DNA of 64,000 bases, taken from assembly GCA_964019695.1 (NCBI GenBank), contig OZ026514.1, positions 10,726,751 to 10,790,750 on the forward strand. The letters run 5' to 3'. The stretch comes from Loripinus fragilis (lineage: Eukaryota > Mollusca > Bivalvia > Lucinida > Lucinidae). Of this stretch, positions 35,778 to 46,576 are shown in pieces (position 1 is the first letter of the stretch; each line of letters starts with the position of its first letter). The notes under the pieces are model-generated. The model saw only the letters and a list, made by a program, of their open reading frames with translations, made no database searches and had not been told where the DNA came from. The position numbers and the translations under genes are program-made.

Positions 35778-36012
35778 ATTGAGTACTTAGGCTCTTGAAG
35801 GGGGGTCCCTGTATCCCATATCCCTTGACTTATTTTGAAAAATATCCCATATCCCTAAAATAAATATCGCAAATATCCCAACAATTCAGAAAGCATTGTA
35901 TCCCCGTATCCCTTTAAATATCCGGTATCCCTTAAATATCCGGTGTCCCTTAAAGTTTTTTTTGCCAATATCTCTGTATCCCTAAAACCCTTCCAGGGCC
36001 TCAGTACTAGAT
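35778..36012. mobile_element. MITE with AGTACT flanks and ATCCCT-rich interior
   Basis: The left end GGCTCTTGAAGGGG and the right end CCCTTCCAGGGCC are inverted. AGTACT lies outside each end (about 35782 and 36003). The interior has repeated TATCCCATATCCCT and AATATCCGGTRTCCCTT units. The ends resemble those of the element at 17602-18768 (AGGCCCCCAGGGG, with AGTAATG flanks), so the two probably share a transposase family. Confidence 0.65.
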
Positions 36013-36067
36013 TTCTCAATATAGATTAAACTATCCCTTGCTGGTACATTGTATTGAATTAAAAATA

Positions 36068-36425
36068 AGTGAATATGCTCTGAAAATAACACAATCACGA
36101 CTTGCAGACAAACCCATGACACCGCGAGGAAGAGCCACACAACAATCACGAGGATACAAACTAAGCAAAGCAACCAGCTCACTCTTCCCCATCAAGATGA
36201 TGGTTAAACTAGAATGGACTTAAAGTAACGTACAACAAAACATAGATCAATTACAAAATCCCATAAAAGAGTTACAATCAACAACGAATCAACAACAACA
36301 GAACCACCGCCTCAGAACGGACAGCAACCTAAGTCACTGGGGGTTGGGGGGGGGCTTAAATGCATTTTTGGTACCAAATCTTTGCCCTAGATTTTGCTGT
36401 TGTTGACGCACAAAAATGTTAAGCT
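36068..36425 (-). mobile_element. Family A dispersed repeat
   Basis: The minus strand reads GCAAAATCTAGGGCAAAGAT, CCCCCCAACCCCCAGTGACT, TTCTGAGGCGGTGGTTCTGT, AACCATCATCTTGATGGGGA, CGTGATTGTTGTGTGGCTCT and the CAGAGCATATTCACTTATTT end. Length and order match the longest copy, with a 5' truncation. Confidence 0.8.
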
Positions 36426-37249
36426 CGCATGGCTATGGAGTAATGAAGTTAATGTTAGCATCTTTACATAGCAAAATACAGTTTCAAAATTGTGCACTAT
36501 AGTCAGGAAAAAATCAGAAAAGTTAACAAGTACAGGTATTTTGTGAAGAAAAGGGTTTGAAAAATTGATTAGAGGTAATTTGGTATGCTGATTCCGAAAA
36601 TCAATGTTGACGAGCTGAGAAATGACGTATTGATGACCTAATTTGCATAATTTCAAAATGGCTGCCAAAAACATGGAATTTGACATATTACTGTTTTTTT
36701 TATATTTTTTTGACAATGTTTTTTTTTTATCCAAAATCCTTTGTATTATGTTCTAAAATTGTTTTACTATTAGATTACATGGGTTTTGCTGCAATATGCA
36801 TAATTATGCTAGGATATTACCGTATTCATGGTAATAATTGCCGGTTATGTCTATAACATCATATATAAACTTGCCTTATTAAGTATCCTGCTATTTAAAT
36901 GTTATGTTTATCCATAGCAAGATTTTGAACTGTTTGCCAGCTTTTCAAGTAATAAATGAGAGAGAAACTTTGATAATCAACAAGTTGTTTTGTTTTAAAA
37001 TAAATATGTCATTATGTCCATGCCCAAATATGTGGTACATTTTGTATCTATAAAAAGTAACAGCATGCACATTCCTTAGTACTCTAGGGTCTAATTAGAC
37101 CAACCTTGCACCATCAGGAAAACTACTAATACGCGTCAAATTATTTTGGGAGACGACCTAAATGTGGAAAAATATTGCCCTAAAGAATAAACCCATTTGT
37201 GAATTTGCATGGTTTCCATGACAACGCAAAATGCACTTCTAAAGAATGG

Positions 37250-39060
37250 GGAATGTCCCTACAAAAGTACTCATATATCAGCAGCAACTCATCCGAAACT
37301 TTAAACTTGATGCCAACTGAATATTAAGACATATGTCTTTCATCCAATGTTCAGATATGCAAATGATCAAATTTTCATATTCATGAATATTAATGAAATT
37401 ATTAGAAATAAGAGAAAAATCATAAAAAAAAGGGAGTGTACATGCAAATTTATCTACATCTCAGCTGCTTACTATCCTATACTACCAGCATTGGTACCAA
37501 TTTAAGCCCCCCGGTGGCTTATGCTGCTGTCCGTTCTAAGGCGGTGGTTCTGTTGTTGTTGATTTTTTGTTTATTGTTACTCCCATTGTGGGAGTCTGTA
37601 ATTGTTCTCTGTTTTGTTGTACGTTAATTTATGTCCATTCCAGTATTGCAATCATCTTGATGGGGAAGAGAAAGCTGATTGCTTTGCTTAATTTGTCTTC
37701 CTGGTGTCTCGTGATGGTTGAGCGGCTCTTCCTCGCGGTGCCATGGGGTTGTCTGCAGTTTGTGATTGTGGTATTTCCTGATCATACTCACTTACTATTT
37801 TTAATGCTAAAACATAGCTTGTTTACTTAATGGTCCAATATGCAAATATCTAAAAATTGTGTTCATGAATATTAATTAAATATTAGAAATGAGACTTTTT
37901 AAATAGAAATACTCATATCTCAGCTGCTATTAATCCTAGAATTTATACTAACTTACTTTCTAAACTTGTTTCCAAATTAAAGTCCAGAAAAAGTTCTTTT
38001 ATAGTGTTGTTTGATACGCAAATTATTTAATTTGCTTATTAATGAGTAATTTTTGAAGATACAACTTTGTTGGTTTATTTTCATTTTTTCTTTAATTTTC
38101 TATAGTTTGCATCAATATTCATGAATATGTTTTTAAATGATTGTATATCTGACCATTTGAATAAAATATAATGTCTCTGACTCTCATCCTTAATTTGATA
38201 CTTAGAATAATTGTCTAGAACAATTAAAAGATGAGATAGGAGTAATTTTAGAAGTAGACCCCTCTTATTTTTTTATGTTTTTTCTATCATTTTTAATGTT
38301 TACATTAATATTCATAAATTTTAAAAATGGATAATTTCACATAATGACTATTGAGTAAAGTAAAATGTCTTAGCGTTAAGTCGGTACCATGTGTGGTAGT
38401 CTAGGACTATTAGCAGCTACGATATGAGTAATTTTGTAGCTACAACCCTTAATTTTATAACCATATTTCTCTCATTTATAACATTTGATTTAATATTCAA
38501 GAATTTAATCATAAAATGATTTGCAAATCCTATCATGGCTAAAAATGTGCAATGTCTTAGCATTTATTTGGTACCAAGCTTGTAAGTCTAGGATAATTAG
38601 CAGATGAGATTTAGGCAATTTTGTAGATATACGCATTTTAATTTTTCTGCAATTTTTCTTTCTTTGTTGAATGTTTTCATGAATATCCACAAGTATGTAA
38701 ACTAGATTTGTATATCAGACTATTGCGTTAAAGTAGAATGACAGACCTTTGATTTGGTACCAATTTTGGAAATCTAGAATAGTTAGCAGCTGACATATGG
38801 GCAATGTTGTACGGGAACCCCTTTATATTTTCTTACAGTTTTCTCTTATTTCTACTATTTTCATAAATCTTCATGAATATGCAAACTAGATAATTTGTAT
38901 ATCATACTATTGGGTTAAAGTGTAATGTCTCAACTTTTATTTGTTAACAAGTTTGGTAGTCTAGAATAGTTAGCAGCTAATATTTAGGTAATATTGTACG
39001 TACCCTCCTTATTGTTCCTACCACTTTTCTCGTAGGTAGTCTAGGATGAGCAAATAAACA
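37250..39060. repeat. Diverged ~185-bp satellite, first block
   Basis: Landmarks TTCATGAATAT (37381, 37862, 38118, 38672, 38867) and a TTGGTACCAA...AGTCTAGAATAGTTAGCAGC phrase recur at intervals of about 170-195 bp. Units are very diverged and AT-rich. A family A copy interrupts it at 37503-37800. More units are at 39600-39854 and 41465-41570, on either side of a Tc1 element. Confidence 0.75.
37503..37800 (+). mobile_element. Family A dispersed repeat nested in satellite
   Basis: It starts at TTTAAGCCCCCCGGTGGCTT and runs through GTCCGTTCTAAGGCGGTGGT, TACTCCCATTGTGGGAGTCT, GCAATCATCTTGATGGGGAA, TCTTCCTGGTGTCTCGTGAT, CTCGCGGTGCCATGGGG to ATCATACTCACTTACTATTT. It is among the cleanest copies, cut at the CCCCCGG block, and lies between units of the 185-bp satellite. 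Confidence 0.85.
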
Positions 39061-39600
39061 AATTATATTATTTGCGAATCATTTTGTAGGTACACCCACT
39101 TTTTTCACTTTCTAGAATCATACTGTGGATTTTCACATTATGGGGGATGGGGGAGGGTAAAATGTTCTAGGCAAGACTCCCTGAGCCAGTTTTTTCTTTG
39201 CTATTAAGCGACTATTTTGTTTTACAAGTAACTGACAACTTGCTTTTCTTGAATTAGTGGAAGGGAGAAAAAAATCCACGAAAGAATGTGCAGCACGCAA
39301 ATGTCGATCTCGGGTCTGCTTGCAATTGACCCAGCTACAGTGCCCGATGGGTTACCATGGGCACCATGCAATTTTATGTAATCCAAACAGGGTTATTTTC
39401 GGAAAACATAAGAATGTTTTGTATTTGGTGTTCCCACTGAACAATTTCGCATCCTTGAGTAATTGTTTTTGTGTGCAAGGTTAATCTAAGCCCCCTCCCC
39501 CGCCCGAGGAGTGTGTGTGTGTGTGTGTGTGTGGGGGGGGGTGCCTGTACCTTCTTAAATTAGCGTCTTTTTCTGATTTATTCCTGACTATATAATAGCA
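39061..39600. other. No gene recognised; GT run
   Basis: Between satellite units. It includes a GT microsatellite followed by a G run (39511-39541). The 75-codon frame at 39257 has no resemblance known to me. It may be an insertion in the satellite whose borders I cannot define. Confidence 0.4.
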
Positions 39601-39854
39601 TAATTCCCTGATTTTCCTTTATCTTTTAGTTTCATGAATATGCAAATGAGATAGTGTTATATATGACTATTGGATGAAAGGACTTGTCAAATTGTATCAT
39701 TGATGATATAATAGCATGCTACAAGGTAAGTTTGGGGCTGAATTCAGTTTATATTTGCTTTTTGTAATTTTCCCTTATTTTCTGAAATTTTCATCAGTAT
39801 TGATGGATATGCATCTGCATATCAGACCATTCCATCGGATGAAAGTAATATAAA

Positions 39855-41464
39855 TACTGACCCACACTTCCAACGCAAAATCGGATTTAACTTTTAATAT
39901 TCCATTTATTATTTCATTGATTGTAACAAAATTTGAACATAAGAAAGACAAATTATTTTTGAATAGGGGAGCTTCATTGTTTTAGTCAAATATTGATATC
40001 GTGAGTCCGTCTATGCTCCAGTGCACCAGAGGGGTATCTAAAAAAAGAAGCAATAGTCAGTATGCTGCATTTATTATAGCGATGCATCTCCGACGCATGG
40101 ACCTCAGGTATCGGCAGATGACATTTTGTGGCAGGTTATTCCACTCATGTATCTGAGCCTGTTCAAGCTGTGCTAAAGTGTTGGGCTGTACTTGTTGGAG
40201 ACGAACTCGTTTGTCCAATTCATCCCAAACCTGTTCAATAGGCGATAGATCAGGGACATTGATGCCCACTGCATGACATTAGTGTTGTTCCCTAGAAAGA
40301 ATCGTGTTGTAACGCGTGCAGTGTGTGAGTGAGCATTGTCCCGCTGAAAGATCACTGGTCCGTTCTGATTGTTTATGAAGGGGACAACAACAGGACGCAA
40401 AATGTCATTAATGTAACCCTTTGCGTTCAAGTAACCTCGGATAACAACCAAATCGACTTTACCTTGGTGTTTTATTCCACCCCAAACCATGACTGACCCC
40501 CTACGAAAACGATCAACTCCCGTAACACAAGCATCTGAATAGCGTTCCACTTCGCGTCGGTAAACGTGCACGCGTCCATCAGCCTTTTCAAGGGTGAAAC
40601 GTGATTCGTCACTAAACAGTACTTGGTTCCACTGGCGGGCTAACCATCTCCAATGGGCGTGGACGGGCATGACGATGTCTGCGTGTCAAGACGGGACCAA
40701 CATAGGGACGTCTCGCTCTGATACCACGTTTCCGTGGCCGTCTGATTACTGTGTGGGCACTTATGGGACGGTTACATGTGTATGTGATCCAATTGTAACA
40801 GCAGCAGTTCTGGTTGCTGGGAGCCGTCTGTTCCGAAGATAGCCTGTTCGGATCCTGTTGTCTTGGACTTGGGTTGTAACTCTGCCTCTTCTTCGACTTA
40901 CCATATCAGTCATTTGACCTGAAATTGGCAATACATTGGGTTTAAAACATACACACGGGTCGGTGGGGCTAGGGGTAAAGAACCATACCGGTTATTTTTT
41001 AAATGCCTTTCCCCTCAGAATTGAATCATTACCTGTTTGTGTGAACTTCTGCCATAGCCTCTGAACGGTAGATACTGCACAGCGCAACAAACGGGATACA
41101 ACTGTAAATGACTGTCCGGCCTGGGTCATTCCTATAGCTCGTCCCCTGGTTTCAATGGGTAATCTCGGCATTATCAGGGAAGAAGGTAGCTAATCTTCAA
41201 CACCACTTCAGTCGGCTATCGTGTCGTAAACTTCGTGCACATTCATGTGTGAAAAAAATGCCATGGATGCACGTGCAACGCAATAAAACGGGTTTTGAAC
41301 GCACATACCAGTGTTCAGTACAGCGTGGCAATATGGTCAGTTGGCTGGTATGCACTGGTAGAACATGTACATTCATAAATTTGACAACGCCAAATTTTGT
41401 TTTGAAAATTCTGGAATTGAAATTATACTCCAAAAACATTTTGCGTTGGAAGTTTGGTTCAGTA
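39855..41464 (-). mobile_element. Complete Tc1-like DNA transposon, 1.61 kb
   Basis: The left end TACTGACCCACACTTCCAAC then GCAAAAT and the right end (in reverse) TACTGAACCAAACTTCCAAC then GCAAAAT match at 25 of 27 positions. Both end in TA, the Tc1/mariner target. The size is typical. Satellite sequence of the same family lies on both sides (GGATGAAAGTAATA before; a TTGCTAGTAAGTTTCGTAGT phrase after), so this is a clean insertion into the satellite. The transposase inside is broken. Confidence 0.92.
40057..41171 (-). pseudogene. Tc1-like transposase, DD34E type, with frameshifts and a possible intron
   Basis: The minus-strand start at 41171 gives MPRLPIETRGRAIGMTQAGQ and the HTH text LLRCAVSTVQRLWQKFTQTG. 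A GT...AG segment (41032 to 40919, 114 bp) interrupts the frame; removing it joins FTQTG to QMTDMVSRRRGR in phase, as in related proteins. Then come RRPYVGPVLTRRH, LFSDESRFTLEKADGRVHVY (first D), GSVMVWGGI, VIFQRDNAHSHTARV (second D) and PDLSPIEQVWDELDKRV (E). A stop and frame changes lie near 40760-40660, and a 1-base loss near 40260 separates the last two motifs. Allowing for that loss, the D-to-E spacing is 34. It should not be active. Confidence 0.9.
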
Positions 41465-43060
41465 TATAAGCTTTAATTTGCTAGTAAGTTTCGTAGTGTA
41501 GGGTGAGTTGCGGATGAGATACAAGTCATTTTGTAGGTACAGGCCCACTTTCTTTAACATTGCATGAGCCCCATATTCTAGCTGAAGCTTACAGAATGTT
41601 GTTTAAATCGCCATATTTTCCTGCAAACAATAGTGATATCATTGCGATGCATTTTTTAAAGTTCTCATTTTAATGAAATCATTCCCGACACATTTGGCCC
41701 AGATAATATGCATGGACTATCGTGAAAAAAAACCTTATCTAAGTAGGAAGCAAGATTTTTTATTCAAGCTGTCCCCCCAATTTACCTCTTGATCATATTT
41801 TTTAATTCTAATTACATAAATTGATGTCAGTGAAGACCCCTAATCATGAGAAGATGTTTTTGGGTTGATTTGTACCAGTTTGGCATCCTTAACACGTTAC
41901 TATACAGATTTTTATGGATTTTCTTCGATTTTTATCGTTCAGGTGAAGCAGAATTTTCTCATATGGGTCAAAACGGCGGAAACTCCGATCTGGTGTGAAA
42001 GTAAAACAAATTTAATTTGAAAATTGACCACTTAAGTACAATACATTGCACCCCGTGCTGGAGACAGGTGATTCAGTGTATATTCCAACATACTTACCAT
42101 GTCATTTTGTCATTTATAGCTTTTTTGATCTCACAGATGTTCATTTAGAAGAATTTATGAATCATCAAAGACTTGAAAATTGCAGAATTATTGTGGCACT
42201 AAACTGTGAATGATTTGAAATAAAGCTGATGTTCATTATAATGAGCATAAAACCGTAAAATTGACAAGCTCAATGAAAATGAAAAAAAAAATCCCAAATG
42301 CTTGAAAGATCATACAGAGACTTTATGTGCGTCGTGTCTCGGGGAAACTACCTATACATAGGTGAATCCACGAGATAATGACGCTTATTGCTTTGGAATA
42401 AAACGAAATGAGACAGGGCCCAAAAACAATGCATCCTTAAAACATCAGGTATTGAATTTTAGGGTACCAAAATAAATAAAAACTGTTTCATCTATCCTGA
42501 GATCACACTGACATAATTGACCATAAGGCAATTTATTAACCATTTAAAATAGCATCTTGAAATATTAATACTTAACTGAGGTAGTGCTTAACTTTAAGGT
42601 GACATGATTGTAATTTTCGGCACAGGTCAAGAGAATTTATTTTCTATCATATATGCAGTCATTTGTAAACATACATGCACAACTATCTAGTGGTGGTACA
42701 GGCATAAAGTATGGCATTAGCCTTTATTAATGTCCCTTCTTTGAGCATGCGTAGAAATTATTCCTCCCCACCCCTTATAAGAAAACAGACTTGTTAATGG
42801 AATTTCACCTACAGAAGTGTCAATTTTTGCATATTACGAGCAAAAGGTTGTCTACCACATTACCGTATACTGTACATGGAGATAAATACAGAGACTAGAA
42901 TACTAGAAGTCGACACAAGTTTCTCAACTGGAATCATATTAACACTGTCACAAAGAAGGCCAACTACATACGTTCATCCCTCAATCTGATAATCAGCCAG
43001 TGTCCAAAGAAGACCAAGGAGCTATTTACAGAACCCTTGTGAGGTCATTGTTGGGGTATG
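41465..43060. other. Satellite remnant, then no gene recognised
   Basis: The first ~100 bp continue the 185-bp satellite. After that the DNA is AT-rich with no feature I recognise. Confidence 0.45.
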
Positions 43061-43071
43061 CTACTGTGATA

Positions 43072-43309
43072 TGAGCTGTGGCATGTGGTTTCCAACAATG
43101 TGGCATTTTGACAAGTGTAGACTCAGATGACCCTGTTTAGCCACCTTTTAAGCTTAGAAACTCCAAATGGTGTTCAGTCAGTAGCTTAACAATTATAGAA
43201 TACTCAGCGACTAGCAAAGGCTCTGATCAGACTGCGCGTATGCGCAGGCTGATCTGAGGCTTTGCTGGTATCACATACCACATTGTTGGAAATCTCATGC
43301 CCTGGCTCA
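43072..43309. mobile_element. Family E MITE, copy 1
   Basis: The left end TGAGCTGTGGCATGTGGTTT then CCAACAATGTGG is mirrored by the right end CCACATTGTTGGAAATCTCA then TGCCCTGGCTCA. In the middle, CTGATCAGACTGCGC is followed by TATGCGCAGGCTGATCTGAG, an inner palindrome. At 238 bp it has no coding role. A second copy is at 60490-60728, about 85% similar by eye. Confidence 0.85.
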
Positions 43310-43728
43310 TTATTATGTGATCTGTTAAAAGAAGCAAACATATGGAAATTGGAAATTGTGCGGCGTTGATATCAGAGAATGGTTTGTTCTGTCTATCAGA
43401 GAACCAGCAGTGTTTCGTCTGTGTTGCAACAATTCCAAAGGCCGACCCTCCAGGAACGTAGGGCACAAGAGAATGGTACCATGATGTACCGGATCATATA
43501 CCATCTTGATTACGTACATCACCAAAATCAGCTTTTTTCGAGGACATGGACTTGACTATCTAGTACCTGGTTTACATATTACGTACGGAGATCCAGAGGA
43601 GAGACTGGAGGTCTGGTCTCCCTGTAACACAAGTGGTTAAAGGTTTCCTTATGGATACTTGTACAGAACCTCTGTAACATAAGTTGATGAATAAAAAAAT
43701 GTCAGTACTTTGTTAGTTGGACCTGTGT

Positions 43729-43955
43729 CTGAGGCTGTTTAAGTTTTTTCATGCCCAACTCAACGGAGCACGACACTTTGTCTGCTAAAAGATGTTAAAA
43801 TGCCAACAGTAGTTGACATTTTATTATTTATTGCATGGTAAATACTATGTCATGAGAGTTTGAAAGCTGGAAAAGTCTTTTTTTAGTATTTTAGTTCTTT
43901 TGAGCAGTTTAGCTTTAATAATCAGTTGAGTTAATCATGAAAAAAAAACTTCACC
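43729..43955. mobile_element. Family D TIR element, copy 2
   Basis: It shares with 55870-56105 the words TTTTTCATGCCCAACTCAAC, ATGTTAAAATGCCAACAGTA, GTTGACATTTTATTATTTAT, GAGAGTTTGAAAGCTGGAAA and the final CAGTTGAGTTAATCATGAAA. It is more diverged than that copy. Confidence 0.7.
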
Positions 43956-44343
43956 TTCCTGACGAAAATGTCTGGATCCGCGCATGTCATAATATTATAA
44001 GATGTTTATATTGAAAGGGTCAACCAGTTGTTGGCGCTGATATATAAAACGCAGTTCATGACACTGTTTATATATCTGAAAATTTTATGAATGACTTCAA
44101 TAAGATATTAAATTTAGACATGTAGTTAGAAATGTCATTTTTATGATTTATATCTTGCGTCATTATTTTTCGATATATATTGTTGTGTACTAAGCCATCG
44201 TGCTCTTTTTATGTCACAGATTGTTGTAAGAAGAATGGTGTCATTTTCGTCCAAATGAATTACCATTTACAGTTCTGATACAGCAACTAGATATTTAAAG
44301 CGTTCAAATGTGTGTTCCACCTTGACACAAGGCTGTCATTGCC

Positions 44344-44679
44344 ATGAACGATAATGGCTTTGTATTTATTTGGCATCTGCATTTTACGTCTGATTTTACT
44401 CCATCAGACTTAAATCTATTTCCAAAAATTGAAAAAAAACAACAAAAAAAACGAATTGCCGATATCCACATTGACATCATACATGAAGCTGAGGACGTTC
44501 TAAACGGTCAAGAAAAGGACTGCTTTAAAAGTGCCATTGAGTCCTTCAAACATCGCTGGCAAAAGTGTATAGCTACTGATGGGGATTATGCTGAAAAACA
44601 TTGCAATAAATCCGCAAAAGTCAAACCCTTATACATAAGGTTCACAACTCGTTCTATCATCACTCCCAAGCAATCATGA
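44344..44679 (+). pseudogene. mariner-like transposase C-terminal remnant
   Basis: The frame of 111 residues has HLHFTSDFTPSDLNLFPKIE, matching the mariner motif (YSPDLAPSDYHLFP.L) around the third catalytic D. It continues with LNGQEKDCFKSAIESFKHRW and QKCIATDGDYAEK, the usual mariner C-terminal end (H.W.KCI...GDYVEK). The N-terminal two thirds, with HTH and the first two D residues, are absent upstream. It is directly followed by a family C repeat. Confidence 0.85.
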
Positions 44680-45097
44680 AAGTCCGGCACCATTCGAGAA
44701 TGGAATCAAGCCTCAGGTGTACGTAAGGCGCCACATTACTCGTAGTGCTATAAACGAAAAAGCTCCATTAGGTTACCAGAACTAGCGTAAGGAAATTATT
44801 TCTGTAGCATGCGGGTTCAGCCCTATTAAAATCCATTTTCTGATTACCAGAAAAGTTTAATCAGCAGAATAAATGGTTTATGTATTTTTCAATATAATAT
44901 AGCAATATTTTTTTGAAAACCCCCAAAAACTTTATTTACAACCGTTTGTTTTGCTGCAATCACACTTATAATTGTGTTGGCATGGTTTCTGTGACGCCAG
45001 AGTCACGTTATGTAACGTCAGCGTCACGTTATCAAAGTAGATCTTCGATGTTCATCCGAGGTCTGATTCAACGGAATTCCACGGTATTGGCCGTGGC
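44680..45097 (+). mobile_element. Family C dispersed repeat, copy 1
   Basis: It begins GAAAGTCCGGCACCATTCGA, passes CGTAATGTGGC-type text (in reverse), GCATGCGGGTTCAGCCC, TTTTGCTGCAATCACACTTA, GTTTCTGTGACGCCAGAGTC, then GCGTCACGTTATCAAAGTAG, AGGTCTGATTCAACGGAATT and CCACGG. An inverted copy lies at 53338-53767. Several GTCACG/GACGTC words lie in its 3' half. The ends are weakly inverted, so a DNA transposon is possible. Confidence 0.75.
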
Positions 45098-45284
45098 AGT
45101 TTCGAATGATGAGTGAAATGGGACAAGGTTTCTAATCAGATAGGTAATAGTTATACCATGGCTTGTCCAAATGTGCGTGGAGATAATCCACGAGCTTTTA
45201 AGCAAGTGGATTATCTTCTGTACAGGTGGGCGACCATTGGATAACTACATGTACTTTAAAGTAAGTAAGGGTGCAAGATCAGGA

Positions 45285-45560
45285 ATCGATACAATCAAGT
45301 ACCACATATGACCCAGGATACCAATGGGAAAGTGACAAACTCACAGTTAGATCCAAGAGGCCAGCCCGTTCCCAGCAGGTGACCACTTGGCACAAATAAA
45401 CAGACGCGCACAAAGGCATAGCAAACACAAGACAGAAAAAACATAAACGATCCACAAAAGAAGTACCACCTTGGAACGGTCAGTAAAATATTTTACTGGA
45501 GGGCTTAAATCGGTTTCACTGTGCCAACCTCACCCTTAATTCAGATGTGGATCAAGACAC
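45285..45560 (-). mobile_element. Family B dispersed repeat, most complete copy
   Basis: The minus strand reads GTGTCTTGATCCACATCTGA, CCCTCCAGTAAAATATTTTA, CTGACCGTTCCAAGGTGGTA, CTTCTTTTGTGGATCGTTTA, CTTGTGTTTGCTATGCC, CCAAGTGGTCACCTGCTGGG, GGTATCCTGGGTCATATGTG, GTACTTGATTGTATCG. At about 275 bp it defines family B. The CCGTTCCAAGGTGGT core parallels CCGTTCTAAGGCGGT of family A. Confidence 0.8.
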
Positions 45561-46300
45561 TAAACTACCTGCATCAGTGTTGACCTTGAATGCTTAAGTA
45601 AGCAAGATTAGCATCATTTCTGCTGTATGGTAAGTGACTTTAAGTACCAGCTTCTGGATCAGGTGGTAGCTTGCTGCGTACAAACACATCAATTTTTAAC
45701 ATTGAACTTGCAATCATAAACGTCGCTACCCAATCTGGCAAACTATGGTTTGAAATAAAATTCAGATTTTCAAATACAGACTTTTAATGTATGCTTTAAA
45801 TTGACACCCTGTCATAAAACTAAATTGCAGTGAAGTAGATCATTTCGTTTTTCAGATATCCAACTGTGGGTCTTAAATGTAGGTAAACGTACTTGACTAG
45901 ACTGAAACTGATATAGTCAACGACTTTTTACTTAGATACATAAGCTATGATTCAAGGTTCTGGCAAATGTTATTCTGGAGGACAATCATAGAAGAAGTTA
46001 ATGCATATATTGAAGGTTTTTTGCTCACATGCTAATACTCCTGAAAGGCCTAACTTGGAATACTTGCACGAGGAGTAATTAAAGACGGATATAAAACTAA
46101 CTTATCATTATAATTTTGTCCCTTTATCATGTTTATCGGTATGCGATTGTACATTTCTGGAAAAGATGTAAACCGAGTGTAATCTAGAAACTATGAACTA
46201 TTTCAATAGCAAAATAGAACAATCCCAACTGATTTTGAACTTATGTACGCGTAAGGTATGTTTTCCTGATAAATGACGTCATCAAAAGCGACGTTATGAA
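45561..46300. other. No gene recognised
   Basis: AT-rich unique-looking DNA without frames or repeats that I recognise. Confidence 0.5.
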
Positions 46301-46304
46301 CGGT

Positions 46305-46445
46305 TTATTTGTTTAAAGTTGATGCTTTACCAGATCAATAATTTTTTCAGTCACGCCATTGCTTTCCTAGGTTGAACAGTACAAATCAGCGCTGCTCAAT
46401 GTCACAAACACAATGCCTCATCTCAATACACTCATAACGCTTTGT
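46305..46445 (-). mobile_element. Degenerate SINE copy
   Basis: TGATGCTTTACCAGATCAAT, TTTTTTCAGTCACGCCATTG, CCTAGGTTGAACAGTACAAA and ACAAACACAATGCCTC follow the word order of the SINE at 6795 (TTCTTTACGTCC..CAACAAT..TTATGCGGG, CCTGGGTTGAACCAGTACTA, CACAACGCAGTGACGCC). It is highly diverged. Confidence 0.45.
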
Positions 46446-46576
46446 TGAAGTGGTGTAAGCCCATTTGGGCTGATCAACTTCTTCTTTAAATCTACTCTAA
46501 AGTTTTTGTGCTTCCGACCAGCATTCATGTGCTTTCATCTTTTCTACACACGTTACTGCCACCCTTTTAATTGATA

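Noticed and set aside
44344..45097. Family C as the 3' end of the adjacent mariner
   Set aside because: The second family C copy (53338-53767) has no mariner sequence beside it, so the association is local.
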